64,000 nt of DNA from Spyradocola sp050942925 (GTDB lineage: Bacteria > Bacillota > Clostridia > Christensenellales > UBA1750): contig JBMNOF010000001.1 of the NCBI GenBank assembly GCA_050942925.1, positions 62,001 to 126,000 of the forward strand, given 5' to 3'. Positions 41,373 through 50,202 of the stretch are shown one piece after another. Numbering within the stretch: the first letter of the stretch is position 1; every line of letters begins with the position of its first letter. The translations under genes were made by a program, and so were the position numbers. The notes beneath the pieces are model-generated. The model saw only the letters and a program-made list of their open reading frames with translations. It did no database searches and was not told the origin of the DNA.

Positions 41373-44300
41373 GCGTCAGGTCCCCCATCACGATGTTGAG
41401 GGTGCCTGCGCTGCCGCGCGCCTCCTCCAGCACAAGGGTCAGCGACTGCGCGCCGCGCAGGTCGATTTCGATCCCTGAGAAGGACGACGTATAGTCGCCC
41501 CAACCGGTCGTATAGGCCTCTTTGTCGTCTACAAAGACCGTCAGGCGGAAGCTTCCGGACTCTGCGCCGTCGTTCCAATCCTGGTCCGCCGAAACGGTCA
41601 GGCGCAGCGCTTCATAGGCGCCGCCCAGGTCGTACTGCGCTTGGGCGCTTCCCTGCGCGCCCACCGCCTCGCCAATGGCCGAGGACGGCACAAACCAGCC
41701 AATGCCGTCGCAGGTGCGGACCTGGTCCCCGTCCAGGAGCTGGAAGTCGCCGGAGTGGGTGGGGTTCGTCCAGCGGTGCAGGTAGTAATGCGCGGGTTCC
41801 TGGGTCGGGGTGAGGTCCATGAGCGTCTGGGCCAGCGCCCCCTCGTCCGAGCCCTGCGCCTCGTCCGGGCTGGAGGTCGCCACGGGCTGAACGGGGATGC
41901 CGATTTCCTTCGCCAGGTAGGGCAGCCCCATGGCTGCCGCTGCCCCGAGCAACAGCACCAGGAGTACCACCGCGACGATTTTCGCCGGGCCGAAGCGCCG
42001 CTTGCGCCGCCTGCGCGGGGGCGGCGTCTCCTCCTCCGGTTCGGGCGCGGGCGGGGCTTCCTCCGCCGCGGACGGGCGCTCGGAAAAGAGGTCCTGGCGG
42101 TAGGGCTCCAGCAGCAGGCGGAGAATCGTCAGGTTCACATCCTCGTCCTCCGCCTCCGCCGGCAGATCGCCCATGGGGCCCTGGGCAAACGCGCGCTTTT
42201 CCTCCTCGCGGTTGAGCGCGTTAAAGGCGTCGAGGCGCTCCTTCCAGCCCGGCGCGGCGGCGCGCGCCGGGCGGTCGCTCTTCTGCCGTGAGCCGCGGGC
42301 CTCGGCCTGCGCGGCCCCGCGGAGCAGCGACCGCGCCTCCTCCCACTCCTGGGCAACGGGCAGGCGGTCGGAATCGGGAAGCTCCAGGCGGCGCAGGGCG
42401 GTTTCGGCATAGCGCTTGCGGTCCTGCGGCGCGCAGCGGTCCAAGCCCTGGCACAGCTCCAGAAGCGCGCCGCGCATCGCCTGCACGAGGGCGGCGCGGT
42501 AGCGCGCAAGCGGCTCGGCCTCGCCCGCCGCCTCTTGCGGCAGCTCCGCCCACGCCCCGGCCAGCTCGCGCAGGGCGTCCGGCGAGGCGCCGATCTCGGA
42601 TAGGGCCTGGGCTTTTTCCTCCCAATCGGGCGCTTCCTCGGCCTGCGGCGGCGCGGGCTTCTCCTCCGGCAGGACGCGCTCCACGGCCGCACAGAGCGCG
42701 TCGTACTCGGCGCAGGGGGCGTTTTCGTACAGGCTCTGGGCCGGGCCGAGGAACTCCCTTGCAAAGAAGCGCGCCCTCTCGCGCAGGACCTTGGGATTGC
42801 GCTCGCTCTTGGATGACGCGGGGTCGAAATAGGGCAGGAACATCTCCCAGCGGGCGCGCAGTTCTTCCCGCAGCTCCGCGCGGAACGCGGAAAGGTCCGC
42901 CTCCTCGCCGGGGGTCTTTTCGGGGAGCTTGCGCAGCGCGTCGATGGCAAAGCGCATGGCCTTGACCGGGTCGCGGCGCAGCTTTTCCCGCTGTGCGCGC
43001 AGGGCGGCGATATCGGCGCCGCCCGCGGCCGGTGCGGCCTGCAAAAGGCGATCCGCCGCCGCGCAGACGGCCGCGTACTCGGGACAGGGCGCTGCCGCGT
43101 AGAGGTCCTGCGCCGGGAGCAGGAGCTCCTTTTTCAGCGCGGACGCCTGCTTCTGCCGGTCCTTCCGGCTCGTTCCCTCGTCCTGCAGGCGGGCAAGCTC
43201 TCTCTGCCAGCCCGCGCGCAGGGCCTCCCGCAGCTCCGCGCGGAATTGCGCGAGCTGGGGATCGTCCTGGGGCGTCTCCGGGGGGAGGCTGTGCAACGTA
43301 TCCACCGCCAGGTGCAGCGCGACGGGGCTGTCGTGCTCCCTCGAGTCCCAGCGGGCGCGCAGCGCGGTCCAGCCCTCCCCCTCCGGGTTCGGGCCCTCGA
43401 GCACGCGCAGGACCTCGCCGCAGACCGCGTCAAACGCGGGCGCGCGCCGGCCCTCGTACAGGGCGGAAGCGGGCTCCAGCACCTCCCAGGCAAAGCGGCG
43501 GGCGCGGCGCACGGCCGCGGCGTCAGCCGGGTCCTCCATGGCAAAGAGCGCCGTCAGGGCCTTCCACCGCTCGTCCAGCTCCGCAAGCCCTGCCTCGCGC
43601 TCCGGCCCCGCCTCCATGCCGCGCAGCGCCTCCACGCGCGCGCGGATTTCCTGTCCGTCGGGGAGCGCATCCACCGCCACCTTGCGCCGGGTATGCGCTT
43701 CGGCGGGCTGGGTGCGGCCGGGCAGGACAAAGGGCTTCCGGGCGGCAGGCTCCGCTTGCTTGGGCGCGGTCTCCCTGCGGCCGGGCAAAACAAAGGGCTT
43801 CCGGGCGCCGGCCGTGGGCTTCTGCGCCGCCTCCGCCGGACTCTCGGGTCCCGGCTGTGCGGGCTTCGGCTGTGCGGGTTCCGGCTCTGCCGGCTCCGGC
43901 TGTGCCGGGCGCGGTTGTGCGAGTTCCGGCTCTGCCGGCTCCGGCTGTGCCGGCTGCGGCGGGGGCGCCGGCTTGGGCGGCTCGGGCACGGCGAGGAGCG
44001 CCTGCCGGAGCGCAGAGAGGGGGCGGGCTTCACCGGATCGCGCCGGGGGGAGCGTGGGCAGCAGGCTCTGCCGCAGGCTCCAGCGCTCGGCGGGGTCGGT
44101 GCAGGCGCGCAGGCGCGCCAAATCCACGGCATAGCGCCGGAACTCCTCGGGCGGGGCGGCCAGAAGCGCGCGGAGCTTGTCGGCCTCCGCGCCGCCGCCC
44201 TCGGGCAGGGAGGCGCAGAGCTCGCGGTTTTCGTAGACCGCGCTCTTGTCCGCGTCGTTCAGCTCCTGGAAGAACGCGAGCGCGCCGGCGGCGTCGCCCC

Positions 44301-45411
44301 GGCGGAGGGCGTCGGCCAGCACGCGGTCGGGGGGCGATCCGGCCAAGAGCGCGCGGCGATAGAGCTCCTGCCGGAGGGCGCGCGCCTCCTCCCCCTCGCG
44401 GCGGGAGGGGCCTGCAAACAGCAGCGCCCGGTCGACAAAGGCGGCCGGGTCGGGGATGTTTTCCCAATTCTCCAGGACATAGCGCAGGGCTTCGCCGTAC
44501 TTCTGCGCCTCTGCGCTGGCGCGATAGGCCTCCAGGTACAGCCCATCCTGTGTGCACAGCCGGATGTAGCGCAGGCGCGCGACCTCGCTGCCGCCCTTTG
44601 CGACCGTCTGCAGCAGGCGGCGCGCAGCGTCGTGGTTGGCGGGCAAGCCCTCGGCACCGGCCTCGTAGAGCCCGGCCAACTGCAGCTCCGCGCGCGGCTC
44701 GGCCATGGCCTGCTGCTTCTCCAGGTCCATTGCGCGGCGGAGCAAGCGCTCGGCGGCGCGGCCGTCGGGCTTTGTGCCCTTGCCCTTTTCGTACATGCGC
44801 GCGAGAGTGAGGCACGCGCTGATCCCCAGCTGCTCGCCCTCGCGGTCCTTCTTGAGCAGCTCGCGGTAGAGGTTGTCCCGCATTTCCGGCTCCACGCCCA
44901 AGGTTTCCAGCCGCTCCGCGGTCTCGTAGAGCATGGCGCTGTCGCCGGAGAGGGCCGCGTACTTTGCCGCCTTTTCGATGTCCACGCCCCCGATTTCGCC
45001 GGTCAGGTAGAGGCGGGCGGCGCGGGCGGCGGCCGCCTTATCGCCGGCGTCCGCGGACTCCGTCAGCAGCTGCAGGCCCCGCGCGGCGCGGTCCTCGCTC
45101 TCCAGGTACAGGCGGGTGAGCTGCGTGCGCGCGGTGGTGCTCCCCAGGGCGAGGGCCTGCTCGTAATAGACCATGGCCTGCTTTTTGTCCTGGGGGATGT
45201 CCCCCTCGCCGTAGAGGTAGGCGCTGCCGAGCCGCTCGCAGGCCTGCAGATGGCGCTTCTTGGCGGCGTTTTTCAGGTGCTCCATCCCCTCCATCGCGCG
45301 GCCCCTCTGCCCGAGCAAACGCTGCCCCAGCAGATACTCGGCCTCCGTATCGCCCTCCAGGGCGCAGAGGCGCAGTTCCTCCAAACTCATGCGGGAATAG
45401 GACGAAGGCAT
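41365..45411 (-). CDS. Large single-span protein: Sel1-like repeats, Pro-rich linker, helical repeats, NPCBM-like C-terminus
   Basis: 1348 residues. Residues about 10-300 are Sel1/TPR-like repeats (AEYLLGQRLL, GSAYLYGEGDIPQDKKQAMVYY). About 470-570 is a Pro/Glu/Gln linker with the sequence ARKPFVLPGR twice. About 600-1060 holds degenerate helical repeats spaced ~125 residues (LYEGRRAPAFDAVC, LYAAAPCPEYAAVC, LYENAPCAEYDALC). A single membrane helix lies at about 1145-1170 (KIVAVVLLVLLLGAAAAMG) after a basic cluster. The C-terminal ~130 residues resemble an NPCBM carbohydrate-binding domain. This implies a cytoplasmic scaffold of ~1140 residues and an outer sugar-binding tip. AGGAGG precedes the start. 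Confidence 0.8.
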   Translation of the reverse strand: MPSSYSRMSLEELRLCALEGDTEAEYLLGQRLLGQRGRAMEGMEHLKNAAKKRHLQACERLGSAYLYGEGDIPQDKKQAMVYYEQALALGSTTARTQLTRLYLESEDRAARGLQLLTESADAGDKAAAARAARLYLTGEIGGVDIEKAAKYAALSGDSAMLYETAERLETLGVEPEMRDNLYRELLKKDREGEQLGISACLTLARMYEKGKGTKPDGRAAERLLRRAMDLEKQQAMAEPRAELQLAGLYEAGAEGLPANHDAARRLLQTVAKGGSEVARLRYIRLCTQDGLYLEAYRASAEAQKYGEALRYVLENWENIPDPAAFVDRALLFAGPSRREGEEARALRQELYRRALLAGSPPDRVLADALRRGDAAGALAFFQELNDADKSAVYENRELCASLPEGGGAEADKLRALLAAPPEEFRRYAVDLARLRACTDPAERWSLRQSLLPTLPPARSGEARPLSALRQALLAVPEPPKPAPPPQPAQPEPAEPELAQPRPAQPEPAEPEPAQPKPAQPGPESPAEAAQKPTAGARKPFVLPGRRETAPKQAEPAARKPFVLPGRTQPAEAHTRRKVAVDALPDGQEIRARVEALRGMEAGPEREAGLAELDERWKALTALFAMEDPADAAAVRRARRFAWEVLEPASALYEGRRAPAFDAVCGEVLRVLEGPNPEGEGWTALRARWDSREHDSPVALHLAVDTLHSLPPETPQDDPQLAQFRAELREALRAGWQRELARLQDEGTSRKDRQKQASALKKELLLPAQDLYAAAPCPEYAAVCAAADRLLQAAPAAGGADIAALRAQREKLRRDPVKAMRFAIDALRKLPEKTPGEEADLSAFRAELREELRARWEMFLPYFDPASSKSERNPKVLRERARFFAREFLGPAQSLYENAPCAEYDALCAAVERVLPEEKPAPPQAEEAPDWEEKAQALSEIGASPDALRELAGAWAELPQEAAGEAEPLARYRAALVQAMRGALLELCQGLDRCAPQDRKRYAETALRRLELPDSDRLPVAQEWEEARSLLRGAAQAEARGSRQKSDRPARAAAPGWKERLDAFNALNREEEKRAFAQGPMGDLPAEAEDEDVNLTILRLLLEPYRQDLFSERPSAAEEAPPAPEPEEETPPPRRRRKRRFGPAKIVAVVLLVLLLGAAAAMGLPYLAKEIGIPVQPVATSSPDEAQGSDEGALAQTLMDLTPTQEPAHYYLHRWTNPTHSGDFQLLDGDQVRTCDGIGWFVPSSAIGEAVGAQGSAQAQYDLGGAYEALRLTVSADQDWNDGAESGSFRLTVFVDDKEAYTTGWGDYTSSFSGIEIDLRGAQSLTLVLEEARGSAGTLNIVMGDLTLA

Positions 45412-45465
45412 AGGCGCGGCCCTCCTTACGGCATAGCGCGGGAAACGGGGTTCTTGGCAACGTTT

Positions 45466-46449
45466 TTAGAGGTTACAGGCGATGAGGCGGCCTTTTCTCT
45501 CCACCGTGAGCAGATGCTTGCTCTCTCTGGCCTCGTTCTGCACGGTCTCCCCGGCTTCGCGGGCGACGGCCAGGCGCTGCAGGACGAAGTGCGGCGCGGC
45601 ATTTTCGGGGTCGCTGCGGCGCTCGATTTCGTACCAGTCCGCAAGGGCCGGCGCGTCCAGGCTGATGCGGTAGGGCACGACGAACTTGCCCACCTTCATC
45701 ACGGACGCAATGCCCGGGTTGATGCGGCTATACGCACAGAATTCGGCGTAGTCGGCGTCCTGCAGCTTTCGCTGCGGGCGCACGTAGTGCAGCAGCTCCA
45801 TGCGGCCGAGCTCCGCCTGGGGAAAGGCGCGCTGCATGGCGCGGTCCGGGCTCTCCGCGCCGTTGAGCACGCGGTTCATGGCGGCAAGGAGGTCGTCCTC
45901 CTCGGACCGGGGCGCGCCCGCTCGGGGCGCAAAGGCCGCGGCGTTACGCACGGGCGCCGCCCTCTGGGGGGAAGCGGCGTTGGGAATCGAGGGATTGACG
46001 GGAGCGGGACGGTGCGCGCTCTCGGGCGAATAGGCGGGCTGCGGCGGCACGGTGGGCACGACGGCGCTTCTCTTGGGCACCGCTCGCTCCACGGCGGCGA
46101 GCGCGGCGTCCAGCGCATCCACATCGCGCTCCAAGTCGAGGATGCGGCGCTGCATATCCGCACCGGAATCGTCCTTTTTGCGGGAGAGGGCGGCTTCGAG
46201 CTCGCGCAGGCGGCGCTGGAGCTCCGCGTTCTCGCGCGCATGCTCCTGGTCCGCGCGCCGCAGGGCGAGGAACAGCACCACGGCCGCTAGCAGCGCCAGG
46301 ACCGCGATCAGCAGCGCGAGGATTCCCAGGGCGGAAGAGGTTGCGGGGGCGGTGGTTGCCGTCTCGCTCTCGCCGGTGGCCAAGGCGGCGGGCACCCACA
46401 GCATGGCGCCGAGGAAGATCCCGCCAAACAGGGTCCGTTTGGTTCTCAT
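45466..46449 (-). CDS. Membrane-anchored coiled-coil protein with conserved C-terminal domain, function unknown
   Basis: 327 residues. N-terminal hydrophobic segment (about 8-25, possible signal peptide), a second strong helix at about 40-63, then a coiled coil (about 65-120, ENAELQRRLRELEAALSRK). A Pro/Ala-rich linker follows (about 125-175), then a compact C-terminal domain (about 215-327; GKFVVPYRISLDAPALADWY). ATG 46449 overlaps the stop of the actin/Hsp70-like gene as ATGA, so the two are coupled. I recognise no family. It probably links the cytoplasmic ATPase to the membrane. Confidence 0.75.
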   Translation of the reverse strand: MRTKRTLFGGIFLGAMLWVPAALATGESETATTAPATSSALGILALLIAVLALLAAVVLFLALRRADQEHARENAELQRRLRELEAALSRKKDDSGADMQRRILDLERDVDALDAALAAVERAVPKRSAVVPTVPPQPAYSPESAHRPAPVNPSIPNAASPQRAAPVRNAAAFAPRAGAPRSEEDDLLAAMNRVLNGAESPDRAMQRAFPQAELGRMELLHYVRPQRKLQDADYAEFCAYSRINPGIASVMKVGKFVVPYRISLDAPALADWYEIERRSDPENAAPHFVLQRLAVAREAGETVQNEARESKHLLTVERKGRLIACNL

Positions 46450-49400
46450 GCCCGTCCACCTTCTCTCCAGTACCAGATGGAGAACACGCGCTTGAAGCAC
46501 TCGGAGAGCGCGGTCTCGTCCGTGACGCTTGCGTCAAAGGCGTTGAGCTTGCCGATGATGGTCATGGGATCGGTGCAGTTGCCGTTCTCATCCACAAAGG
46601 GAGTGAGCCACGGCGCGTGGGTGAGGTAGGCGTAGAGGGAAAGGAACTCGAGCACGCGCTCCTGGCGGGTGGGCACGTCCACGGCCTTTGGGGGTGCGGC
46701 GGGCGCGGCCGGGGCTTGGCCCGGGGCGGCCATGGCAAAGGGATTGCTCCGCGCGCCCATGCCGTCGCTGGCCACGCCGAAGGGATTGGCGGCAGAGCGG
46801 GCGCCGGGGGCGTTGACCGCGCCGCGCGCAAGGGAATCCTCGAGCTTGTGCACGCCCATGGCGACCTCGGTCTTGGGGTTCAGGCACATCTGCACGGCGT
46901 CCGGCGCGGTGCGCGTGCCGTAGACCGCGTCAAAGACCTGGCGCACGAGGGTCTGGTCCTCCGGGGTGAGCCACTGGAAGAGCCGGCCGCCGTTTCCGGC
47001 GAAGAACAGGCGCATGAGACCGCCGGCGTTGAGCGCGCGGCCCGTCTCCTGCGAGAAGCGGCGCGCGTTCTCCGCAATGAGGTAGATGACGGAGGCAAAG
47101 TTAAAGCGGATGGACTCGTAGACGGAGGGGCAAGCGGCGCCGCCCGCGCGGAGCTGGCTCATCATGTCCTCGGAGTGGTTCGCGCACAGCAGGTCCACAA
47201 TCAGCGAGAAGGCCTCGGGCATGGCGTCTGCGGAGCCGGATTGGCGCGCGGCCATGTCCCGCAGCATGTGGACGCGGGAAAGGTCCTTCTGCGCGATGGA
47301 CTTGAGGTTTTCGTCCTGGGAGGCGACGTGGATGCCGGCCGCCCGCGTCAGGAACTCCTGCTCCGGGCAGGTCTCCTCCCCGTGCTGGCAGCTGAGCAGC
47401 AAGCCCTTATAGATGGGCTCGGTGAGGATATTGCGCCCGCCGATGATGACGGAGAACTCCTTCTGGGGGCGATGGATGTCGTCCAGCCAGAGCGACACAT
47501 CCGTCGATCCGCCGCCGACGTCCGCGCAGAGGAAGCCATCGGACAGCGCCGTGACGCCCGCCGCGATGAAGAATGCGCCTGCGGCCTGGCTCTCGGTGAA
47601 CAGCTCCACGCTCCCCAGGTCAATGCCGGTCGTCGCGGCGACCCACTTGGCGCTGTCCGCCACGCAGGTGCGGAAGCCCTGCACGTCAAAGGACGCGGTA
47701 TTGGGGAAGGTAAAGCGCCAGTTGATCTTGGTGCCCTGGTTGATGGCGGCGATCAGCGCGTACTGCAGCATGACCTGCCGCAAGAACAGGCGCAGGGCGG
47801 CCTTGTGCGTGGGGGTGAGGCCCTCGCCGTCGCCCCACTTCAGGCCCGTCACGATCGCATCCCGCTCCCCAAAGTCGCGCGTAGAGTGGCAGATGTGCCC
47901 GTCCAGGAGCACCTGCGTGCGCTCGACGTCCTCGGCGCTGAGCTGGCCAAAGGCATTGCCGTCAAAGACCTCCAGGGCTGTGGAGATGCCGCTGGTCTTG
48001 AGCTGCGCGTCGCAGACGAACTCGCGCAGCATATTCGTTTCGGTTTCGGTGTCGCGCAGGATGTGCTTATGCAGGTGCAGCGCGTCCTCGAGCTGGACCG
48101 TGCGGTAATTGCCGTCGATCTCCATGGCGCCGATGGTATTGGAGGTACCAAAGTCCAGGCCGATCTGCACGGTCTTGGGCAGGACCACGGAGGGGCCTTC
48201 AAACCGGCCGTCGTCGGCAAAGAAGCAGCCCACGCCGCACGGGCCGGCTGGCAGCTGCACGCGGAAGGCCACGATCTTGGGGAAGAAGGGCGACTGGACG
48301 ATCTGCCAGGTATTTTCGCTCACGCCGCCGCTTGAGGCGACCTGCTGGCGGATGCGGAAGGCCTTGCGCGTATCGCCCTCGCCCACGGCGACCATTTCCA
48401 GGGGGTTCCGGCCGCCGGAGCCATTGCTCTGCTTGAAGTAGGTGTAGTAGCACTTCCACTTGGGCAAGCGCACGTTGGGCCAAATGACCAAATCGGAAAG
48501 GGCCACGTCCTCCGAGACGATGACGCGCGTTTCCGGCATGGACTTGCGGATGATGTAGCGCCGCGCGGCAAAGCCCGGCGCGTGGGACTCGACCGTGATG
48601 TCCACCACGATGTCCCCGTAGTCGCGCGCGGTCATGCGCAGGTCCTGAATCGTGAGCTCCCCGCGCAGCTCCAGCTGCATGAGGGCCTCGCCCACCGGCG
48701 GCACGGCATGGTCCACGACCTCACCGCCCTCGTTGTAGATGGCGGAGAAGTTGACGTTCTTCATGATGTCGCGGTTGACGTTGTCCGTGAGGTTGAAATC
48801 CGAGAGCACCGAGCGGCTGAACTTATAGATGCCCAGGGCCACCAGGTCCTCGCTGCGCGCAAAGGGCAGGGCGTTGACGGGGTTGACCACGTGCGCAAAC
48901 GGCGCGGGCAGGGGGAACTCCACGGGCGGCGGGGCGTCCAAATCCACGAGCGTATCCGGCAGGGCCAGGTTGCTCACGGCGGGCATGCGCGCGCGCTCGA
49001 CAAGGTTCAGGCACTCGACGTCCAGGGTGCTGACCTGGGTGAGGAAGCCAAGCATCTTGTTGATCATGTCGCAGTTATAGGAGAACTGCGGCCGCGCGGG
49101 GTCGAGCTGATAGTCGACGCTCATGTTGAGGCTCACGAGCGCGGGATCGGACACGCCGCCCAACGGGACCCAGAAGAACTCCGGGGAAAGGTAGGCAATG
49201 CTTCGTCCGTTGTAGAAGAGGTACACGCCCCCGGGGCTCTGGCGGCGGATGTTCTCCGGCAGTCCGGCCACGGCCATGGTCAGGTTCAGCAGCCGCACGC
49301 TGCGCCGCGCGCTCTCCAAGGTATTGGCGGGGTCGCCCATCTGCACGCTGATGCCGAGATCGGCATAGTACGTGCCCAGGAAATAGCCGCGCGTGACCAA

Positions 49401-50186
49401 CAGCCAGAGGTTTCGCGCCTCCTCCGAGGCGCGCATGGCGTGCAGGGCGCTCGTCTCCTCGGCGCGCAGGTCGCGCAGGAAGTCCTCCGCCAGGCGCGCG
49501 ACGAGCTTCTGTCCAAAGACGGGCGAGTTGGGCGTCTGCGTCATGGTCAGCACGCCGGAGAGGCGGCTGACCAGCTCGTCCCGTTGCAGGACGGGGAGCC
49601 GGACGTCGCAGGGATCGCGGAAGGTGCCGGTGGGGTAGTGGAACCAGGGGATGTTCCGGGCGCCCTTGGCGTCCGCCCGCACGGCCGCGGGAAAGACCAG
49701 GAGCTTCCGGGAGAAGATCAGGCGCGGGGCGCCGTCGAAGTAGCCGACCTGCATGCCGGCCGGGGCAAAATCGCCGTGCGCGGCATCTGCCGGGAGGAAG
49801 AAGTCCTCTCCGGCCGGGGCATAGTCGTGGCCAATGGCGGAAAAGTCCGACCGGGCGCGGCCGGGGCGATCCTCTGCCGTGAGCGCGAGCGTGTTGACCT
49901 CAAAGGGGTATTCGTCCTGCAGGAGGGCCAAGGCCGTCATGCCGCGCCACTGGCGCACGGCGTCCTCCATGCCCATCTCCAGCGCGGCCTGAAAGGAGAA
50001 GTAATTGGAGTAGATCTCCGGGAAAGAGGAGGAGACCAGCTCGTCGCCCGCCTTCATGCGCTTGGCGATTTTTTCGCACAGGTTAAAGGGCGCATTTCCG
50101 TCGGAACCGACGCGCTCCCAGCCCTTGCGGCTGAGCGTCGGCAGGGCTTCGCCCGCGTTGAGCTCCACGATCATGGATTCCAGCAT
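46446..50186 (-). CDS. Giant actin/Hsp70-like ATPase protein
   Basis: 1246 residues. The first ~665 residues are an unrecognised, non-membrane region. Residues about 670-1110 carry an actin/Hsp70 fold: phosphate-1 motif QIGLDFGTSNTIGAM, phosphate-2 motif LCADVGGGSTDVSLW near 895, and adenosine motif FFAGNGGRLF near 1063. A Pro/Ala-rich linker (about 1130-1165) and a short helical tail with FSIWYWREGG end the protein. Hsp70 substrate-domain features are absent, so it is an ATPase switch or filament-type protein rather than DnaK. ATG 50186 follows AAGGGGGAAGAG. It lies 16 bases after the tubulin-like gene. Confidence 0.85.
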   Translation of the reverse strand: MLESMIVELNAGEALPTLSRKGWERVGSDGNAPFNLCEKIAKRMKAGDELVSSSFPEIYSNYFSFQAALEMGMEDAVRQWRGMTALALLQDEYPFEVNTLALTAEDRPGRARSDFSAIGHDYAPAGEDFFLPADAAHGDFAPAGMQVGYFDGAPRLIFSRKLLVFPAAVRADAKGARNIPWFHYPTGTFRDPCDVRLPVLQRDELVSRLSGVLTMTQTPNSPVFGQKLVARLAEDFLRDLRAEETSALHAMRASEEARNLWLLVTRGYFLGTYYADLGISVQMGDPANTLESARRSVRLLNLTMAVAGLPENIRRQSPGGVYLFYNGRSIAYLSPEFFWVPLGGVSDPALVSLNMSVDYQLDPARPQFSYNCDMINKMLGFLTQVSTLDVECLNLVERARMPAVSNLALPDTLVDLDAPPPVEFPLPAPFAHVVNPVNALPFARSEDLVALGIYKFSRSVLSDFNLTDNVNRDIMKNVNFSAIYNEGGEVVDHAVPPVGEALMQLELRGELTIQDLRMTARDYGDIVVDITVESHAPGFAARRYIIRKSMPETRVIVSEDVALSDLVIWPNVRLPKWKCYYTYFKQSNGSGGRNPLEMVAVGEGDTRKAFRIRQQVASSGGVSENTWQIVQSPFFPKIVAFRVQLPAGPCGVGCFFADDGRFEGPSVVLPKTVQIGLDFGTSNTIGAMEIDGNYRTVQLEDALHLHKHILRDTETETNMLREFVCDAQLKTSGISTALEVFDGNAFGQLSAEDVERTQVLLDGHICHSTRDFGERDAIVTGLKWGDGEGLTPTHKAALRLFLRQVMLQYALIAAINQGTKINWRFTFPNTASFDVQGFRTCVADSAKWVAATTGIDLGSVELFTESQAAGAFFIAAGVTALSDGFLCADVGGGSTDVSLWLDDIHRPQKEFSVIIGGRNILTEPIYKGLLLSCQHGEETCPEQEFLTRAAGIHVASQDENLKSIAQKDLSRVHMLRDMAARQSGSADAMPEAFSLIVDLLCANHSEDMMSQLRAGGAACPSVYESIRFNFASVIYLIAENARRFSQETGRALNAGGLMRLFFAGNGGRLFQWLTPEDQTLVRQVFDAVYGTRTAPDAVQMCLNPKTEVAMGVHKLEDSLARGAVNAPGARSAANPFGVASDGMGARSNPFAMAAPGQAPAAPAAPPKAVDVPTRQERVLEFLSLYAYLTHAPWLTPFVDENGNCTDPMTIIGKLNAFDASVTDETALSECFKRVFSIWYWREGGRA

Positions 50187-50202
50187 GTCTCTTCCCCCTT
50201 TC

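Noticed and set aside
46446..50186. DnaK/Hsp70 chaperone
   Set aside because: The ATPase motifs fit the superfamily, but the substrate-binding domain and lid of DnaK are missing, the N-terminal ~665 residues are unrelated, and no DnaJ or GrpE gene is nearby.
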